Of a DNA stretch of 64,000 nucleotides, positions 43,818 through 51,944 are shown one piece after another. The notes under the pieces are model-generated. The model did no database searches. It was not told where the DNA came from and worked only from the letters and a program-made list of their open reading frames with translations. The DNA comes from Solirubrobacteraceae bacterium (lineage in GTDB: Bacteria; Actinomycetota; Thermoleophilia; Solirubrobacterales; Solirubrobacteraceae), in NCBI GenBank assembly GCA_030447275.1, contig JAUJPF010000011.1, positions 18,254 through 82,253 on the forward strand. The letters run 5' to 3'. Numbering within the stretch: the first letter of the stretch is position 1; each line of letters starts with the position of its first letter. The position numbers and the translations under genes were made by a program.

Positions 43818-44378
43818 TCAAAATGGCCAGCGGCGAAGATTCGGGCGCCGGCGCAGCAGGCGGCCGTCGAGGCCCCAGACGCGTCCGGCGGGGACGAGGG
43901 CGAGGATGAGGAGCGGGACCCACTCGTGGGGCTGCTCGAACATCCAGCGGCTGCTGGAGAGGTAGACGAGCTGGAGGAAGAGCTGCTGGCCGAGGCCGAT
44001 CGTCGCGGCGCCGCGAGTCGCGATGCCGAGGATCAGCGCGGCGCCGACGCCGAGCTCGACCGCGGTGATGAGCCACTGGAAGACGTCGAAGTTCGGGAGG
44101 ATGACGTCGTTGGTGATGCTCTTGAGCAGCGGGACGTCCGTGCCGCCGTTGCGCTTGTTGACCTCGAAGTCGAGGATCTGACGGGTCTCTTCGCGGTTGA
44201 TGAGAAAGGCGCGGTAGGGCCCGATCTCGATCGCGCGGAAGCTGAGGAGCTTCGCCAGGCCGTTGGCGAAGAGGATGAGGCCCATGAAGATGCGGAGGCC
44301 GGCGAGCCCCTTGGCGAGCAGGCGTGCGTCGAGCTCGGGCGGGTCGCCCCGGACAGCCCGGGTAGGAGAACCGCTCAC
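43818..44378 (-). CDS. DoxX-family membrane protein
   Basis: A 186-residue protein with four hydrophobic helices: FMGLILFANGLAKLL, a helix near ITAVELGVGAALILG, LGQQLFLQLVYLSS and a final helix near PLLILALVPAG. The layout resembles DoxX/DoxD-type proteins linked to thiosulfate:quinone oxidation or to redox-stress membrane complexes. Its start overlaps the stop of the AhpD-like gene, so they are coupled. In actinobacteria DoxX-like proteins can partner redox enzymes at the membrane. Function here is not proven. Confidence 0.72.
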   Translation of the reverse strand: MSGSPTRAVRGDPPELDARLLAKGLAGLRIFMGLILFANGLAKLLSFRAIEIGPYRAFLINREETRQILDFEVNKRNGGTDVPLLKSITNDVILPNFDVFQWLITAVELGVGAALILGIATRGAATIGLGQQLFLQLVYLSSSRWMFEQPHEWVPLLILALVPAGRVWGLDGRLLRRRPNLRRWPF

Positions 44379-44941
44379 GTAATTCCCGCCGCCGCGAGTC
44401 GTGCCTCTGTCTCAGGGCTCGTCGGCAGGTCGAGCGCCGTGCAGTAGCGGTTGAGCATGAGCGTGGCGGTGACCGCCATCGTGAGCTCGACGAGCTCATG
44501 GTCGTCGAGCACGGCGCTCGCGCCGGCCTGAACGTCCGGATCGACGGGCCCGCGGCCGAGGGCGACGGCGTCGATCCACGCGATCATCGCCCGCTCCCGC
44601 TCGTCGGTGAAGACGGTGTCGACGGGTCGCTCGCCGCGCAACGCGCCGACCTCCTCGAGCGACAGACCCACGTCGAGGGCGACGACGGTGTGTGATCGCA
44701 CGCAGTACCGGCACTCGAGGAGCGCGGAGGTCCGCAGGATGGCCACCTCCTTCGCGCGCGCACCGAGCGACACGGGTCCGAGCGCGACGCCGACGAAGGG
44801 CAGCGCGACCTCGAGCAGCTCGGGAACCTGAGCGAGGGACGCCGTGATCGGGCTGGCAGCCCCGTCGCCGTAGAACCGCCGCGCGAGGAGCGGGGCCTGC
44901 TCGCGGTCGATCAGCTCGACCAGGGGACTGGGGTGCATCAC
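44375..44941 (-). CDS. AhpD-like carboxymuconolactone-decarboxylase-fold protein
   Basis: A 188-residue all-helical protein. The CxxC redox pair is in LLECRYCVRSHTVVALDVGL (near 78-97), with the downstream histidine, as in alkylhydroperoxidase AhpD-type proteins. An acidic loop and the helix LVELTMAVTATLMLNRYC follow. It likely reduces peroxides or acts as a thiol relay in the cytoplasm. It is coupled to the DoxX gene (ATGA overlap), which fits a thiol/redox-stress pair. The start ATG may be 44941 or the adjacent 44938. Confidence 0.8.
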   Translation of the reverse strand: MMHPSPLVELIDREQAPLLARRFYGDGAASPITASLAQVPELLEVALPFVGVALGPVSLGARAKEVAILRTSALLECRYCVRSHTVVALDVGLSLEEVGALRGERPVDTVFTDERERAMIAWIDAVALGRGPVDPDVQAGASAVLDDHELVELTMAVTATLMLNRYCTALDLPTSPETEARLAAAGIT

Positions 44942-44987
44942 ATCGCTCTCCTTCGGTGGCCGCCCGACCGGGCGGCTGAGGTCACGT

Positions 44988-45833
44988 TCACCTGATGCCG
45001 ATCCGCGCGTCGTCGCCCTCGGGCATCTGCTCGGCGAGGCGCAGCAGCGCAGTCGCCGGTTCGCTCAGGGGGCGTGTCGTCCGCGAGACGAGCAGGTCGG
45101 TGTCGAGCCGGCCACCCCGGACGGTCGGGCCGAACGGGCTGTAGAACGCGCCCTCCGCGGTGAGGGTCAGCTCGGGCTCGAGCTGCTCGAAGCCGGCGAG
45201 CACGCCCATGGCGTTCGTGACGGCGCGTCCCCGGTTGACGATGGGCCGCACGACGTGGTCCTCGTCCGGGATGCCCATCGCCCGGTGCAGCTCGCAGAGG
45301 CGCTCGCGCTCCTCGGGGTCGACCGCGTCGGGGTCCGGCAGCGTCGTGGCGATGCGGACGCCGATCCCGCGCTCGACGAGCTTGGGGATCGCCTCCATGA
45401 CCTTGCGGAAGTTCTCCGGGCCGCGCATGTCGTCGTTCTCGACCGGGTCCGGGCGATCGAGCGAGATCTGGACGTGCACCGGAAGATCCGCGAGCGGCTC
45501 GAGCTCGCGCAGGCGCCGTTCGTTGAGCAGCGTGCCGTTGGACAGCACGATCGTCGGCAGCTCGCTCCCGAGCTCCGCCACCAGCTGCGGCATGTCGTCA
45601 CGGATGAACGGCTCGCCGCCGGTCATGCCGAAGCCGGTGAACCCGAGCTCCTGTGCCTCTGCCGCGCGGGCGAGGATCGCGTCCCGGCCGAACTCGCGGC
45701 GCTTGACCAGCGGCCCGGACTCGGTCAGGCAGTACGAGCACTGCAGGTTGCAGTGGTAGTTGGAGTAGAACCACAGGCGACCGTTGACGGTGCCCGCCGA
45801 GACGGCGTCGGCGAGAGCGCTCATGCTGTCCAT
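44988..45833 (-). CDS. Radical SAM protein
   Basis: A 281-residue protein from ATG 45833. The cluster motif CX3CX2C is in YSNYHCNLQCSYCLTESGP, followed by the SAM-contact GMTGGEPF and a TIM-barrel pattern with VLSNGTLLNERRL and VQISLDRPDPVEND. There is no clear C-terminal SPASM cluster region, so it is a simple radical SAM enzyme. Start choice: upstream codons in frame run antisense to the HAD gene and lack family features. The substrate is unknown. About 90 bp separate its start from the divergent HAD/FAD chimera. Confidence 0.85.
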   Translation of the reverse strand: MDSMSALADAVSAGTVNGRLWFYSNYHCNLQCSYCLTESGPLVKRREFGRDAILARAAEAQELGFTGFGMTGGEPFIRDDMPQLVAELGSELPTIVLSNGTLLNERRLRELEPLADLPVHVQISLDRPDPVENDDMRGPENFRKVMEAIPKLVERGIGVRIATTLPDPDAVDPEERERLCELHRAMGIPDEDHVVRPIVNRGRAVTNAMGVLAGFEQLEPELTLTAEGAFYSPFGPTVRGGRLDTDLLVSRTTRPLSEPATALLRLAEQMPEGDDARIGIR

Positions 45834-45924
45834 ACGACCGCCGCGGCCCACCGGGCGATTCAAACAGCCGTGCGACGGCAGCGTGACGCTGAACCGCTCG
45901 CCGGTCGCGGAGGGTCTCTCCGTC

Positions 45925-47427
45925 ATGATCGTCCTGTTCGACCTCAACGGAACGCTGACCGACACCGCTCCCATCGGCGAGGCGCTGGGCGCCCCCGAAC
46001 TCGGTGAGGAGGTCCTGGACCGCGCGGCGCATTCGGCGTGCGTCGACGCGCTCACGGACGTCTACCGCCCGTTCGCCGAGCACATCCGCGCGGCGGTGAC
46101 GGTCGTGGCCCGGGAACGCGGGCTCGACGAGACGACGATCGACGACGCGGCCGAGCGCGCGGCCGCGCTGCCCGCCCGTCCGGGAGCGGACGCGGCGCTG
46201 CGCCGGCTGGCGGACGCCGGCCTGCGGCTCGCGGTCCTCACGAACTCGGGCGCGGAGAGCGGTCGCCGGACCCTCGAGCAGGCCGGGCTCGCCGAGCACT
46301 TCGAGACGATCCGGCTCCTCGGCAGGCGGCTGCCGGGCGGCCTTCGCGCGTTGGGACGCGAGCGACTGCGGCTGGTCTCCGAGCTCCTCGGCCCGTACGG
46401 CCGCGTGCTCGACAGCCGCCTCCCGTCCGACCTGACCCGCGGCCCGGTCGCGGCGTTCGCCGCACATGCCAGCGCCAGCCCGGGCGCCTCGGGCGGGGCG
46501 CCGTTCGCCTTCTGGCAGGCGGCGTACCACCGCTTCGGGCAATGGCATGCGATGGGTGGCTCCGGCGCGCTCACGGCCGCGCTGGTGCGCCGGCTGGAAG
46601 GCCTCGGCGGTCGGGTGCGCTGCGACGCGCCGGTCGCGCGGATCGATGCCGCCGGAGGCCGAGCCCGCGCCGCGGTGCTCGAGGACGGCGAACGTCTCGA
46701 CGCCGACGCCGTCATCACGGCCATGGACCCGAAGACGGCGCTGCTCGAGCTGGCCGATCCGCCGCTGCGCGGCTCCGCCGCCGACGACCTGCGCGGCACG
46801 CACCGCTCCAACAGCGTCCAGGCGCTCGTCCATGTCGCCGTGGAAGGCCTGCCGCCCTATGCCGGCGCCCGCCCGGGCGACTGGAACGGGCTGCAGAGCT
46901 ACGTCGATGACGTCGACGCGCTGAGCCGGTCGTTCGCGGCCGCCGACGCGCGCCGGCTACCGGCCGCTCCCGCAGCGGCGTACGCCTTCACGACGTCGGC
47001 GCTCGACGACACGCTCGCGCCGCCCGGCCACCACGCCGTCTACCTCGCCTGTCCGGCTGCGCCGTTCGCGATCGACGAGGGCTGGGGGAGCGCGGGGCCG
47101 CGGCTGGCCGAGGACCTCATCGACCAGGTGGAGGTCCGAGCGCCCGGCTTCCGCGACACCATCCGCGGCGTCCACGTCCGCACGCCCGCGGACATGGCCG
47201 CCGAGCTGTGCTGGCCGGGCGCGCACCCGATGTACCTCGACCTCAGCCCCGACCAGCTTGGCGGCCTGCGCCCGACCGCGGCGCTCGCGTCGCACCGGAC
47301 GCCGATAGAGGGCCTCTACGTCAGCGGCGCCGGTACGGCCCCGGTGGGCGGCATCAGCGGCTCGCCCGGCCGCGCGGCCGCCCGCAAGCTGCTCGCCGAT
47401 CTTCGCGCACCACGTCGCCGTAGGTGA
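45925..47427 (+). CDS. Chimera: HAD-hydrolase N-terminus fused to C-terminal part of an FAD oxidoreductase
   Basis: A 500-residue frame from ATG 45925. Residues 1-130 are a haloacid-dehalogenase-type cap and start domain: LFDLNGTLTDT with the nucleophile Asp, then VLTNSGAES (motif II), ending at LAEHFETI. From about residue 135 it reads as the middle and end of a phytoene-desaturase/NAD(P)-oxidoreductase-like flavoprotein (WHAMGGSGALTAALVRRLEG, DADAVITAMDPKTALLEL, IEGLYVSGAGTAPVGGISGS). The HAD part lacks motifs III and IV, and the flavoprotein lacks its N-terminal GxGxxG FAD site. Both halves are incomplete, so an in-frame deletion probably joined two neighbouring genes. Activity is doubtful. 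Confidence 0.75.
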   Translation: MIVLFDLNGTLTDTAPIGEALGAPELGEEVLDRAAHSACVDALTDVYRPFAEHIRAAVTVVARERGLDETTIDDAAERAAALPARPGADAALRRLADAGLRLAVLTNSGAESGRRTLEQAGLAEHFETIRLLGRRLPGGLRALGRERLRLVSELLGPYGRVLDSRLPSDLTRGPVAAFAAHASASPGASGGAPFAFWQAAYHRFGQWHAMGGSGALTAALVRRLEGLGGRVRCDAPVARIDAAGGRARAAVLEDGERLDADAVITAMDPKTALLELADPPLRGSAADDLRGTHRSNSVQALVHVAVEGLPPYAGARPGDWNGLQSYVDDVDALSRSFAAADARRLPAAPAAAYAFTTSALDDTLAPPGHHAVYLACPAAPFAIDEGWGSAGPRLAEDLIDQVEVRAPGFRDTIRGVHVRTPADMAAELCWPGAHPMYLDLSPDQLGGLRPTAALASHRTPIEGLYVSGAGTAPVGGISGSPGRAAARKLLADLRAPRRRR

Positions 47428-47436
47428 ACCGCGCGT

Positions 47437-48831
47437 CTACCGTGCCGCGGCCAGGACCTCGAGCAGCCGCGCGTTCTCGACGGGGTCGAGCACCGAGTGC
47501 TGTGCGCAGGCGGGCACGAGCGTTCGGTCCTCGGGGTGGGCCATTGCGTAGGAGCACGCCTGCAACCGCTCCTGCGTCGCGCGGATCCCGGGGTCGTCCG
47601 ACAGCTCCCCGCGCTGCAGAAGCTCCCATGCGGGACGCACGTCCTTTGCGTCCATGAAGGCGTGCATGACGTAGGTCATCGCACGCGGCCGGTCGGTGAG
47701 CACGGCACGCACGCCGCCTGCGCGGCGGACGAAGCGCCCGAGCCAGCCGGCGAGGCTCGGGAGCGACGACGGGCGCGATCCGAGTGCCCGCGTGGCGCGC
47801 GCGGCCAGCAGCCTGGGCGGCACGGCGAAGTCCATGCCGCCGAACGCCGCCACGAACTCCTCGACCCAGCGCAGGTCACGCTCGTCGTCCTCGTCGAGCA
47901 ACGGGACGTATCTCCCGCGCGCGTAGGCGCCGTACGCGGTGCGGTTGCAGCGCGGGTCGCCGATCTGCAGGGCGTTCCAGTGCAGCCTGCCGCCGGCGCC
48001 GGTCTCGATCTCGTTCCAAAGCTGGTCGGTGGTGAACTCGCGGTACTGCTCCTTCCACCGCGCCGTGTTGCCGACGAAGGCCGCCGGCTGGAAGGAGAGC
48101 ATGCGGAAGCCCATGTCGCGGCAGGTGCGGACGACGTCGGCCACCTCGGCGATGTTGCGCGGCGTGACGGTCATGTTGTGAGCCAGGTAGTGCGTGACGC
48201 CGTGCTCGCGCTCGAGGCGCTGGAACATCGCGCAGAACGCCTCGCGGTACGGGTGCAGCTCCGCCTCGCTCCTTGCCCGCTTGATCCCGCGGCGGCCGAA
48301 CATCATCGAGTCGAAGTGGCCGGCGAACGACAGGTGCTCGAACCGCGGCGTGCCCGTCGCGGGGCCGAGCGCCAGCGCCTCGAGGTACGCGTAGTCGAAG
48401 TCGCCGTGGGACATCGACATCGGCTTGCGACCGTGGCGGCGCATCGCCTGGAGCGCGGCGGCGTGGTCGTCGGCGTCGAGCAGCGTCACCTCGCCGCCGA
48501 TGAGCTGCGCGTTCTGGCCGGGACCCCGCAGCTCGCGCAGCAGCGCCATCTGCGCGTCGACCTCCCGGGCGGTGTGCGCACCGTCGGTGCGAACGCGGTT
48601 GGCCTCCCGCGAGTGGTAGCAGGGCGTGCAGGCGAGGTCGCAGCGCGGGAAGACGCCGTGCGTCCCCTCGCAGCCGGCGGTGCGCCTGCCGAGCATCTGG
48701 TTGCGCGTCTTCACGTGCGCCGGCAGCTCGTCCCACCGCCGGGCCAGCGCGTCGACCAGATCCGGGTCCTGCGGGCGCGTCCGCAGCTCGAGCGCACGAA
48801 GCCGCTCGCGCAGTCCATCGAGCGCGCTCAC
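47437..48831 (-). CDS. Radical SAM protein with extended C-terminal domain
   Basis: A 464-residue protein. The cluster motif is FPRCDLACTPCYHSREANRV (CX3CX2C), preceded by MLGRRTAGCEGTHGV. GGEVTLLDADD is the SAM-contact GGE motif and LHWNALQIGDPRCNRTAYGAY a later conserved block. The C-terminal third is helical and ends in CAQHSVLDPVENARLLEVL. The GTG at 48831 overlaps the stop of the glycosyltransferase (GTGA). The pairing with an arsenosugar-type glycosyltransferase suggests modification of a small molecule or lipid, but this radical SAM protein is not typical ArsS. Product unknown. Confidence 0.8.
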   Translation of the reverse strand: MSALDGLRERLRALELRTRPQDPDLVDALARRWDELPAHVKTRNQMLGRRTAGCEGTHGVFPRCDLACTPCYHSREANRVRTDGAHTAREVDAQMALLRELRGPGQNAQLIGGEVTLLDADDHAAALQAMRRHGRKPMSMSHGDFDYAYLEALALGPATGTPRFEHLSFAGHFDSMMFGRRGIKRARSEAELHPYREAFCAMFQRLEREHGVTHYLAHNMTVTPRNIAEVADVVRTCRDMGFRMLSFQPAAFVGNTARWKEQYREFTTDQLWNEIETGAGGRLHWNALQIGDPRCNRTAYGAYARGRYVPLLDEDDERDLRWVEEFVAAFGGMDFAVPPRLLAARATRALGSRPSSLPSLAGWLGRFVRRAGGVRAVLTDRPRAMTYVMHAFMDAKDVRPAWELLQRGELSDDPGIRATQERLQACSYAMAHPEDRTLVPACAQHSVLDPVENARLLEVLAAAR

Positions 48832-49505
48832 CTCACCATCCGGTACAGCCTCGCCAGGCGCGCCGGCTGCACGCCGGCGACGAAGAGCCAGCGGATGACC
48901 AGCCACGATGCGACGGTGCGCGCGACGCCCTGTCGGCGCCACCGACGCGCCGACGTCGTCGCCGGTCCGGGCAGGCACGCCGTCGCGGTCGAGCGCTCCA
49001 GGCGCCGCACAAAGTCGTAGTCGTCCATGATCGGCAGCTCGCGGAACCCGCCAAGCCGATCGAACACCGGGCGGCGTACCCACACCGACGAGTCGCCGTA
49101 GTACACCCCCAGCCGCCGTTGCACTGCGTACACGCGGCTCAGCACGCGCGAGAACCGATCGCCGCCGTCGAAGCGCAGGGCGAAGTTCCCGCCGTCCGCG
49201 CGCGCCCCCGCAAGCTGTGTCCACGCGTCGTGCGGCAGGCGGCTGTCGGCGTGCAGGAAGACAAGCACCTGGCCGGTGGCGCGGGCGGCGCCCGCGTTGA
49301 GCTGCCGCGCGCGCCCGCCCCCGGGCGCCACGGTCACGACGGCGTCGCTGCGCGGATGACGCGCCGCGACCTCCGCCGTGCCGTCGCGCGAGCCGCCGTC
49401 GGCCACGACGACCTCGAGATCGCCCGACAGCGCCGCGAGGTGGTCGAGCGTGTCGTCGATCCCCGCGGCCTCGTCGAGCGTGCAGATCACGACGCTCACC
49501 CGCAC
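48828..49505 (-). CDS. Family 2 glycosyltransferase of the arsenosugar-biosynthesis type (TIGR04283-like)
   Basis: A 225-residue GT-A enzyme from GTG 49505: VSVVICTLDEAAGIDDTL, VVVADGGSRDGTAEVAA, the telling GGGRARQLNAGAARATGQV, VLVFLHADSRLP, and SARRWRRQGVARTVASW before a C-terminal basic and hydrophobic helix. This pattern is that of the TIGR04283 group often found beside arsenosugar genes. It is coupled to the radical SAM gene by a GTGA overlap, giving a two-gene operon. No ArsM-like methyltransferase is seen in this window, so the arsenic link is inferred from family only. Confidence 0.8.
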   Translation of the reverse strand: MRVSVVICTLDEAAGIDDTLDHLAALSGDLEVVVADGGSRDGTAEVAARHPRSDAVVTVAPGGGRARQLNAGAARATGQVLVFLHADSRLPHDAWTQLAGARADGGNFALRFDGGDRFSRVLSRVYAVQRRLGVYYGDSSVWVRRPVFDRLGGFRELPIMDDYDFVRRLERSTATACLPGPATTSARRWRRQGVARTVASWLVIRWLFVAGVQPARLARLYRMVR

Positions 49506-49654
49506 TACACGGCGCGCTGGCCGAGCGACGGGGCGACTACGACACGCGTCATAACCGCGATGATGCCGCACGGGCGCCCCCGCAGCGCGCTGGGAGCACG
49601 TGTCTGACGACGAATCCAACCGCGAGGGTCAGGGTCATACCGATCATCGAACGC

Positions 49655-49957
49655 ATGACGGTCGAGCTTCTGTACTTCGAGGGGTGCCCTGGGTTCGAGG
49701 ATCTGCTCCCGCGGTTGCGCACGCTGACGCAGGGCCGCGCCGAGCTCGAGCTCCGGCGGATCGAGTCGCTCGAGGACGCCGAGGCCGCGCGGTTCCTCGG
49801 TTCGCCGTCGGTCCGCGTCGACGGTCGCGACGTCGAGCCCGGCGCGGCTGCGCGCACCGACTACGGGATGAAGTGCCGGCTCTACCGGACGACGCACGGG
49901 CAGTCGCACGCGCCACCGGACGAATGGATCGAGCGCGCACTCGAAGGCGGGAGCTGA
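49655..49957 (+). CDS. Thioredoxin-fold small protein
   Basis: A 100-residue protein starting VELLYFEGCPGFEDLLPRLR. The single cysteine in EGCPGF sits where the CxxC would be in thioredoxins. FLGSPSVRVDGRDVEPGAA and DYGMKCRLYR follow. This small family is often found in mercury- or metal-resistance neighbourhoods, which fits the mercuric-reductase-like gene downstream. The loss of the second active-site cysteine argues for a binding or single-thiol role. Confidence 0.72.
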   Translation: MTVELLYFEGCPGFEDLLPRLRTLTQGRAELELRRIESLEDAEAARFLGSPSVRVDGRDVEPGAAARTDYGMKCRLYRTTHGQSHAPPDEWIERALEGGS

Positions 49958-50002
49958 AGGACGATGTGAACCTCCGGGTCGCGCTACGGGTCTAAGCGCG
50001 TC

Positions 50003-50524
50003 GTGGACGCCACTGCTCCTCTCCCGCTCGTCTCGACGCGTCCGCCCGCGATGCGCCTGCGCCAAGGACTCGTGCTCCTCGTCGGGGCCGTGATCTTCGC
50101 TGTCGTGGTCGGACCGGAGCCTGGCCGGTTCTATCTGACCCCGCTGGGCCTCGGGCTCGCGTACCTCGCAGCGGCGGCGGCGGGCGGCCGCCGCGGCGGG
50201 TACTGGGCCACGGCGATCGTGCTGGTCGCGTGGGGGCTTGCTGTCGTCTGGGTCCGCGAGAGTCGCCCCGATCTCGACACCGCAGGCGTCTACATGGTCG
50301 CCGTCGGCCTCGGCGTCGTCGCGGGCCTGTTGGTCGCGCGTCGCGGGTTCGCGGTCGATGCGCTCGGCCTTGCCGCGACCATTGTCCTCGCCGGACTTTC
50401 GCTGGCGTTCGCGACGCAGTGGGACGCACTGGTCGAAGCGCGGTCGTACGCGACAGCTGTCGGTCTCGTCGGGCTCGTCAACGCCGTGGCGGGCGCGGTG
50501 GCCATGCACCGCGCCGGCGGGTGA
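50003..50524 (+). CDS. Membrane protein of unknown function
   Basis: A 173-residue protein from GTG 50003 with about five to six hydrophobic helices (GLVLLVGAVIFAVVV, YLTPLGLGLAYLAAAAAG, TAIVLVAWGLAVVWV, GVYMVAVGLGVVAGLLV, ALGLAATIVLAGLSLAF, AVGLVGLVNAVAGAVAM). No motif is recognised. It is on the same strand as the thioredoxin-like gene and the sigma-factor cluster. Confidence 0.65.
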   Translation: MDATAPLPLVSTRPPAMRLRQGLVLLVGAVIFAVVVGPEPGRFYLTPLGLGLAYLAAAAAGGRRGGYWATAIVLVAWGLAVVWVRESRPDLDTAGVYMVAVGLGVVAGLLVARRGFAVDALGLAATIVLAGLSLAFATQWDALVEARSYATAVGLVGLVNAVAGAVAMHRAGG

Positions 50525-50627
50525 CGCCGCGTCAGGCGGAATTGGCGGGCCGCACGTCGACCCCGCGCCAGAACGCGACGCGGTCCTTCAGCTCGGCGGC
50601 GGCCGACTTCGGATCGGGGCGGGTCCG

Positions 50628-50933
50628 GTGAACCGTGACGGAGGCTCGCGGGTCCAAGGTCCGGTGCACAGCCCGCGGTTCCATCTCGACCACCGCTTCA
50701 CCCGGGGCCGCCTCTCGGCGTTTCACGACGGGGAGCTCGGGCCGGTCGAGCGGCGTCGTGTCGAGCACCACATCGCGGACTGCCCCGACTGCGGCCGTGC
50801 CGCCCGATCACTTCAGCGCGTGATCGGCGGCCTCGCGCTGCTGCGCCGCCGTAACCGGTCGCGGCTCGCGGCCGGCGTCATCGAGCGGTTGCGCACCCAG
50901 ACCCGCCGCGACGGCGACGGCTCTCGGCACTGA
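50628..50933 (+). CDS. Zinc-finger (zf-HC2) anti-sigma-like protein, upstream of the sigma gene
   Basis: A 101-residue protein from GTG 50628. The core RLSAFHDGELGPVERRRVEH then HIADCPDCGRAARSLQRV carries the H-X3-C-X2-C zinc-binding pattern of ZAS-type anti-sigma factors. No transmembrane helix follows, so it would be cytoplasmic. A GTG at 50935 directly after its stop is a possible sigma-gene start, but the ATG at 51028 is preferred. A second zf-HC2 gene follows the sigma gene, so the sigma factor lies between two candidate anti-sigma factors. Confidence 0.7.
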   Translation: MNRDGGSRVQGPVHSPRFHLDHRFTRGRLSAFHDGELGPVERRRVEHHIADCPDCGRAARSLQRVIGGLALLRRRNRSRLAAGVIERLRTQTRRDGDGSRH

Positions 50934-50965
50934 CGTGGCAACCGCAGCACCCCATCGCGGCGGCG

Positions 50966-50993
50966 TTGACAAGCTTTCGCCTCGTGCGTCGAA
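50966..50993 (+). promoter_or_regulatory. Possible promoter of the ECF sigma gene
   Basis: TTGACA (50966-50971) is followed after 16-17 bp by CGTCGAA. The -10-like CGTC is typical of ECF-dependent promoters and the -35 resembles a sigma-70 box, so autoregulation is conceivable. It lies about 40 bp before the preferred ATG. Weak evidence. Confidence 0.3.
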
Positions 50994-51027
50994 CGAAGAC
51001 GATCGTCCCGGATGGCGAGCCCACGCG

Positions 51028-51642
51028 ATGAGCGAGCTCCTCTCCAAGTCCGAGGAGGAGGCGCTCGTGTCGCGCGCGAAGTCCGGCGACGGCACCGCCT
51101 ACGAGGCACTCGTTCGCCACAACGCGGACCGCCTGTACGCGGTGGTCCTTCGCTTCAGCGCCACGGAGTCCGACGCCGAGGAGGCCACGCAGGAGGCGTT
51201 CCTGCGCGCCTGGCGCAGCATCGGCCGGTTCCGCGGTGACGCCCGGTTCTTCACGTGGCTCTACCGCATCGGAGTGAACGAGGCCAAGCGGATCCTCGAC
51301 CGGCGCCCGGGCGCCGATGTCGTCGCGTCGACCGAGGAGCGACGGATCGATGACGTCGCGGACGAGGCGCCCCACGTCGACGTCCAGGCCGAGGGCACCG
51401 AGCTGCGTGAGGTGCTCGAGCAGGCGATCCGGCGTCTGCCCGACAAGTACCGGGCGGCCGTCGTGCTGCGCGACGTCGAAGGGCTCTCGACCGCGGAGGC
51501 CGCCGAGGCGCTCGGGTTGCGAGAGGCGGCGTTCAAGAGCCGACTGCACCGCGGGCGCATGGCGCTCCGCGCCGCCGTCGCGCACTACGTGCTGGATGAC
51601 GACGACCCTCTCCCGGAACCGGGCGCGCCGGAGCTATCGTGA
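51028..51642 (+). CDS. ECF RNA polymerase sigma factor
   Basis: A 204-residue sigma factor. Region 2 reads YEALVRHNADRLYAVVLRFS and SDAEEATQEAFLRAWRSIGR then FRGDARFFTWLYRIGVNEAK; region 4 reads LPDKYRAAVVLRDVEGLST then AEAAEALGLREAAFKSRLHR. It resembles SigE/SigW-like ECF factors responding to envelope or redox stress. Its stop overlaps the GTG of a zf-HC2 gene (GTGA), the usual sigma/anti-sigma coupling. The ATG at 51028 is used; a GTG at 50935 would add 31 non-family residues. Confidence 0.88.
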   Translation: MSELLSKSEEEALVSRAKSGDGTAYEALVRHNADRLYAVVLRFSATESDAEEATQEAFLRAWRSIGRFRGDARFFTWLYRIGVNEAKRILDRRPGADVVASTEERRIDDVADEAPHVDVQAEGTELREVLEQAIRRLPDKYRAAVVLRDVEGLSTAEAAEALGLREAAFKSRLHRGRMALRAAVAHYVLDDDDPLPEPGAPELS

Positions 51643-51884
51643 ACGGCGTGCTCAGGCAGATGGTCGATCACCGCTTCACGAAGGCGCATGCCTCCGAGTA
51701 CCTGGACGGCGAGCTGTCCCAGGACGAACGCGACCGGGTGGACCGACACATCTCGATCTGCCCCAAGTGCCGCACCCTGCTCGCGTCGCTGCGGCGGATG
51801 ATCGAGACGCTGCCCGGGCTCGCGGGACAGCCGCAGCCGACCGTGACGGACGGCGTGCTGGAGCGCCTTCGCCGCGAAGGCTGA
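51639..51884 (+). CDS. Zinc-finger (zf-HC2) anti-sigma factor
   Basis: An 81-residue protein from GTG 51639, overlapping the sigma stop. ASEYLDGELSQDERDRVDRH then ISICPKCRTLLASLRRM has the H-X3-C-X2-C zinc motif of ZAS anti-sigma proteins, which hold the sigma factor until a thiol-redox or other signal releases it. No membrane helix follows. It is the most likely direct partner of the sigma factor because of translational coupling. Confidence 0.83.
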   Translation: MNGVLRQMVDHRFTKAHASEYLDGELSQDERDRVDRHISICPKCRTLLASLRRMIETLPGLAGQPQPTVTDGVLERLRREG

Positions 51885-51944
51885 CGCCGCCGAACCGCCA
51901 CCACCTCCCGTCGGGTCTGAGGCTGAGAACCGAAAGGAGTCATC

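Noticed and set aside
50532..50771. Reverse frame ending LKDRVAFWRGVDVRPANSA
   Set aside because: It is antisense to the upstream zf-HC2 gene; the zinc motif on the other strand is the stronger signal.
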